Below, one piece after another: positions 6,609-8,876 of a stretch of DNA of 8,876 nucleotides. The notes under the pieces are model-generated. The model did no database searches. It saw only the letters and a list, made by a program, of their open reading frames with translations, and was not told where the DNA came from. The position numbers and the translations under genes are program-made. The first letter of the stretch is position 1; each line of letters opens with the position of its first letter. Source of the DNA: Bacillota bacterium (GTDB lineage Bacteria > Bacillota > Clostridia > Oscillospirales > Acutalibacteraceae); the NCBI GenBank assembly GCA_023397245.1, contig JAEWUH010000157.1, positions 1-8,876 of the forward strand, given 5' to 3'.

Positions 6609-6614
6609 AGTATA
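6609..6614 (-). promoter_or_regulatory. possible -10 box for the tRNA-like RNA
   Basis: TATACT on the minus strand would start transcription around 6602-6598, right at the 5' acceptor-like strand. No good -35 box lies 16-18 bp upstream, so the promoter would need an activator (WYL proteins are candidates) or be weak. The coincidence with the RNA 5' end is the main support. Confidence 0.35.
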
Positions 6615-6639
6615 CGCATTAACAATCAGAAAATCATGG

Positions 6640-6657
6640 AAAAAAAGTTGCGAACTT
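6640..6657 (-). terminator. weak terminator-like stem after WYL regulator 2
   Basis: AAGTT-CGC-AACTT (6657-6645) is a 5-bp stem overlapping the WYL2 stop codon and running into a 7-base T tract (6646-6640). The stem is short and AT-rich, so it would at most attenuate read-through from the regulator genes into the ncRNA and repair genes. Confidence 0.3.
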
Positions 6658-7567
6658 AATCCATTATAAATTTTTGCTGGAGAAAGAGACGTTCTCGTAT
6701 CTGATTTATAAAGCTTTCGGGCGCGGTCACACGAATCATCGGCCCGAAGGACAATACGCGGATTAACAGCTCGGTTTCATCCTGGGGTTCATACCAAAGG
6801 GTAACGGTATAGTGCCGCTCATTCAGTCGTCGGGTTTCCTTGCGGCAATCGGAAAAGTGCAGCATAACCCTTTCCAGCGCGTTGCGTTCATCCGTCAGAT
6901 CAAAGGTGACGGAGACATCTTTTTGTCTCGGGGGAATACACGCGCCATCACCGTATCCCTCTAACAGCTCACATTGGGTGACGCGTGCAAGGTTGATGGT
7001 GCGGCTGTGCCAAACGCCGGAGGTGATCAATCGGAACTTGTCATCCTTTGCGGAGTATTCCAGTCTATAAGGAACAAACACGCCGGAAACCCGCCTGCCG
7101 GTTCGGTTACTGTGGCTGATTTTCAATTTACGTTTTTCCCGCAAAGCCTGCAGTACGGTGTGGAAGTTCTGAATATAGTTCGCATCTGTATAAGGATCAC
7201 CGTCCGCGTAGCGGTCAAAGTAGACAACATCGTCATAAGAAAACAACGGTTCCACATTCTCAAGTCCGGTCTCTTCCGGATGAAAAAGCGCAATACGCGG
7301 ATCGGAAAGAAGTGTTTTCAGCCACCGCTTTTCAAGCGTCGTCAGCGGCATTTGCGGCGGATGCTTCATCGGTGTTTGTCCATTTTTATTAATCAGGAGC
7401 CATTCCTCATTTTTAAGCGCCGGAAGAACGGCAAGAACACTCTCTGAAAACGCCTTTTTTCGGATAAGCTCCGACATGCGCTGATCCGTTATGTCACACT
7501 GCATCGCCTCGCGTAAAATGGCTGCAACGGCGTTAAAGTAAGCGCTGTATACCTCGCTAAACAGCAT
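6656..7567 (-). CDS. WYL-domain protein, second regulator of the pair
   Basis: The 303-residue protein has an all-helical N-terminal part (about 1-60, with MSELIRKKAFSESVLAVLPA), a WYL domain at about 130-205 (LREKRKLKISHSNRTGRRVS, then FVPYRLEYSAKDDKFRLITS and RTINLARVTQCELLEG) and a C-terminal WCX-like domain at about 217-297 (DVSVTFDLTDERNALERVML, then RVLSFGPMIRVTAPESFINQ). No clear winged helix is visible at the N-terminus, so DNA binding may come from its partner. WYL domains bind nucleic acid fragments or small ligands in several defence and DNA-damage regulators. ATG 7565-7567 has GGAGGGG 6 bases upstream and overlaps the end of WYL regulator 1 by 11 bp, so the two are probably translated together and may form a heteromer. 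It lies just upstream of the structured RNA. Confidence 0.88.
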   Translation of the reverse strand: MLFSEVYSAYFNAVAAILREAMQCDITDQRMSELIRKKAFSESVLAVLPALKNEEWLLINKNGQTPMKHPPQMPLTTLEKRWLKTLLSDPRIALFHPEETGLENVEPLFSYDDVVYFDRYADGDPYTDANYIQNFHTVLQALREKRKLKISHSNRTGRRVSGVFVPYRLEYSAKDDKFRLITSGVWHSRTINLARVTQCELLEGYGDGACIPPRQKDVSVTFDLTDERNALERVMLHFSDCRKETRRLNERHYTVTLWYEPQDETELLIRVLSFGPMIRVTAPESFINQIRERLFLQQKFIMD

Positions 7568-8744
7568 TATCTTCCCCTCCGTTTCCCTTATACAGGTCTG
7601 TCATCGCCGCAAGGTCGCGGTGGAATCGCTCCTCTACGGCACCATTGGAGCAGTTGAGCGACTGGATTCTGCCAATAAAAGTCCGCACCCAAGGCAGCAT
7701 TTCCTGCGCGTCGTAAACATCGGCGGCATATCGCCAGCATGATTCGCTGATTTGCGTGACGGTGCCGCAGTGTTTTTCACGCTCCATCCGCTTCACAATA
7801 TAATCTTCATTCACACCGATTTTGAGTGTCATTTCGATGTGTTCTGTGCGCCCGTTCTGCCCGCTTGACACACCCCAAAGATTTTCTTGAAATTCGGTGA
7901 ACCGCGCCGAATTTACACTATAATCCTCCGCGACAGTAAGGGGTTTTACTGCCTTAATGGAGTCCAGCCGAATAAAGAAAAAGCGTTTGATATGTACTGC
8001 GCAGCAGGCCACATACTGACGCCCGCCCTGTGTACTGATATAAATTTTAAGCGGCAGAACGTTTCGCCGCTTATCGGGGTAAAGTTCAAGCTCGGTACAG
8101 CGATGATAGTGGATCGCGGCAAGCAAGTCCAGCATGACGCCGCTGTCCGGCGCGAAAAGCAGATAGTTATGCTTGAATGCGTAATATTCAGGGATTGCGT
8201 CGAATTTATCCTGCAAATAGGAGCCGATCACGCCAAGTGGGTCGGTCTCGGTAAAAAAGCAAATCGCGTCGCGCCATATCCCAATGTCGACAGCATCACA
8301 GGGTAACCGATAGGCAAGCTGTTTGCCCTGCTTTTCGGTGGCAATCAGCCCCAGATCAACATATTCTTTCAGCTTTTTTCGAAGGGTAGACTCATCGATG
8401 GGATCGGAGTGTTCAAAAAATGGCAGATAATTACGATCGATCGTATCCATGATTTCTGAAAGCAATATTGCTTTATCCGGCGACAGAATATCCATCAGCC
8501 AGAAATGCAGCGTGATATCATTTTTGGTGAAGCTTTTGGCTTTCCAAGCCTGATAGAGCGGGTTATGCGGAACACGGCGGCTGTCAACAGAGATAAACAT
8601 GTTCTTTCCGCTAGCATCCTGATGAAAAGACATATACTCGCTGAGCCAGCTCTCAATCCGGCGGCGCTCGTTGTCATAACTCCGCGCACTCTTAATGCCG
8701 ACTTCTTCGCGGCTTTTAAATCCGTATACAAAAAACTCCCGCAT
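7557..8744 (-). CDS. HTH/WYL regulator, first of the pair; N-terminus abutting an IS
   Basis: From ATG 8742-8744 the protein is 395 residues. A conserved N-terminal stretch (MREFFVYGFKSREEVGIKSA, RSYDNERRRIESWLSEYM) precedes a winged helix at about 75-147 (ITLHFWLMDILSPDKAILLS to DLGLIATEKQGKQLAYRL). A WYL domain follows at about 205-270 (LPLKIYISTQGGRQYVACCA, IKRFFFIRLDSIKAVKPL), then a C-terminal WCX-like region. It probably regulates the repair operon downstream. The start is uncertain: a TTG at 8763-8765, inside the inserted IS end, is in frame and follows the IS G-run closely, whereas the ATG has only that G-run about 14 bases upstream. The codons just before the ATG read SDY-M, resembling the RDYMR seen in relatives as I recall them, so native upstream codons and the promoter may have been displaced by the insertion. 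The 3' end overlaps WYL regulator 2. Confidence 0.85.
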   Translation of the reverse strand: MREFFVYGFKSREEVGIKSARSYDNERRRIESWLSEYMSFHQDASGKNMFISVDSRRVPHNPLYQAWKAKSFTKNDITLHFWLMDILSPDKAILLSEIMDTIDRNYLPFFEHSDPIDESTLRKKLKEYVDLGLIATEKQGKQLAYRLPCDAVDIGIWRDAICFFTETDPLGVIGSYLQDKFDAIPEYYAFKHNYLLFAPDSGVMLDLLAAIHYHRCTELELYPDKRRNVLPLKIYISTQGGRQYVACCAVHIKRFFFIRLDSIKAVKPLTVAEDYSVNSARFTEFQENLWGVSSGQNGRTEHIEMTLKIGVNEDYIVKRMEREKHCGTVTQISESCWRYAADVYDAQEMLPWVRTFIGRIQSLNCSNGAVEERFHRDLAAMTDLYKGNGGEDNAV

Positions 8745-8755
8745 GTAATCTGAAT

Positions 8756-8777
8756 TGACCCCCAAAAGTTAGACGAT
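8756..8777. repeat. terminal inverted repeat of the IS3-family element
   Basis: Starts TGACCCCCAAAAGTTAGACG at the boundary with host DNA. The tip lies 11 bases upstream of the ATG of WYL regulator 1. The inner limit is approximate because the partner repeat is not in view. Confidence 0.7.
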
Positions 8778-8785
8778 ATTTTAAA

Positions 8786-8876
8786 TTAAGCAACCGAAAG
8801 GGTTTGTTGCCTGTGTAAAGCGGGCGGCAAGCCCTTCAGTTTTGCTTTGATACGGCGGTTGTTGTAATAATCCAGA
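8786..8876 (-). CDS. IS3-family transposase (OrfB, integrase core), C-terminal end only
   Basis: The last 29 residues are visible, LDYYNNRRIKAKLKGLPPAL then HRQQTLSVA, ending at TAA 8786-8788. YYNN.RI..KLKGL is the well-known C-terminal signature of IS3/IS150-type OrfB transposases, lying just after the catalytic DDE domain. The reading frame stops 30 bp inside the terminal repeat tip, normal for this family. The rest lies beyond the window. Confidence 0.88.
   Translation of the reverse strand, partial: LDYYNNRRIKAKLKGLPPALHRQQTLSVA

Larger units (their letters stand above)
8756..8876 (-). mobile_element. right end of an IS3-family (IS150-type) insertion sequence
   Basis: The element enters from the right edge, with its transposase reading on the minus strand towards the repair operon. 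Its outer tip begins TGACCCCCAAAAGTTAGAC at 8756, a typical IS3/IS150-group terminal inverted repeat with the TGA tip. The other end and the target duplication lie outside the window. Confidence 0.85.

Noticed and set aside
6238..6609. Open reading frames of 60-123 codons on both strands across the ncRNA region
   Set aside because: They lack ribosome binding sites, and the minus-strand ones contain RGFESRL or RVRIPP around the T-arm, the usual false peptides that come from translating tRNA T-arm sequence. The stems explain the region better.
1..8876. CRISPR array, complete transposon, phage integrase or attachment site
   Set aside because: No spaced direct repeats, no integrase and no tRNA-edge duplication are visible. 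The only mobile sequence is the IS3-family end at the right edge.

Overview
The window looks like a chromosomal accessory segment of a low-to-mid GC Firmicute, probably a gut- or rumen-type Clostridia. This is inferred from strong GGAGG-type ribosome binding sites, tightly packed genes, WYL regulators of clostridial style and an IS3/IS150-type element. No ribosomal marker is present, so the taxonomy is only a guess.

Layout. Positions 1-852 (+) hold the 3' part of a YafY-like HTH/WYL regulator that converges on everything else. Positions 853-1727 hold a strong hairpin, a fragment of a glyoxalase/VOC-type gene and a flavodoxin-family gene broken by two single-base frameshifts, all on the minus strand where stranded. 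From about 8744 down to 1728 the minus strand carries one co-directional block, in transcription order: WYL regulator 1, WYL regulator 2, a roughly 400-nt region without a gene that folds as structured RNA, a slipin/SPFH (Band-7) protein, an RlaP-type polymerase-beta nucleotidyltransferase, a CCA-adding enzyme with an HD domain, and an RtcB RNA ligase. The right edge (8756-8876) is the end of an IS3-family element, inserted directly against the start of WYL regulator 1.

How the genes fit together. RtcB joins RNA ends carrying 2',3'-cyclic phosphate or 3'-phosphate to 5'-OH ends. CCA-adding enzymes rebuild tRNA 3' ends, and their HD domains can act on cyclic phosphates. RlaP-type nucleotidyltransferases and slipins are recurrent RtcB neighbours in predicted RNA-repair operons. 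The block therefore reads as an inducible RNA (probably tRNA) repair operon with two WYL proteins as likely ligand-sensing regulators.

The most interesting feature is the region between WYL2 and the slipin. On the operon strand it contains a perfect tRNA T-arm (5-bp GCGGG/CCCGC stem, TTCGAAT loop) followed by a 6-bp acceptor-like stem closing on a 5' strand about 140 nt upstream. A possible -10 box sits just before that 5' strand. A second cluster of hairpins, including GAAA- and other small-loop stems and long-range 7- and 8-bp helices, runs on to the slipin start. I interpret this as a tRNA-mimicking noncoding RNA (or two) belonging to the repair system, comparable in logic to the tRNA-like Y RNAs next to Salmonella RtcB, but here with no Ro60 gene in view.
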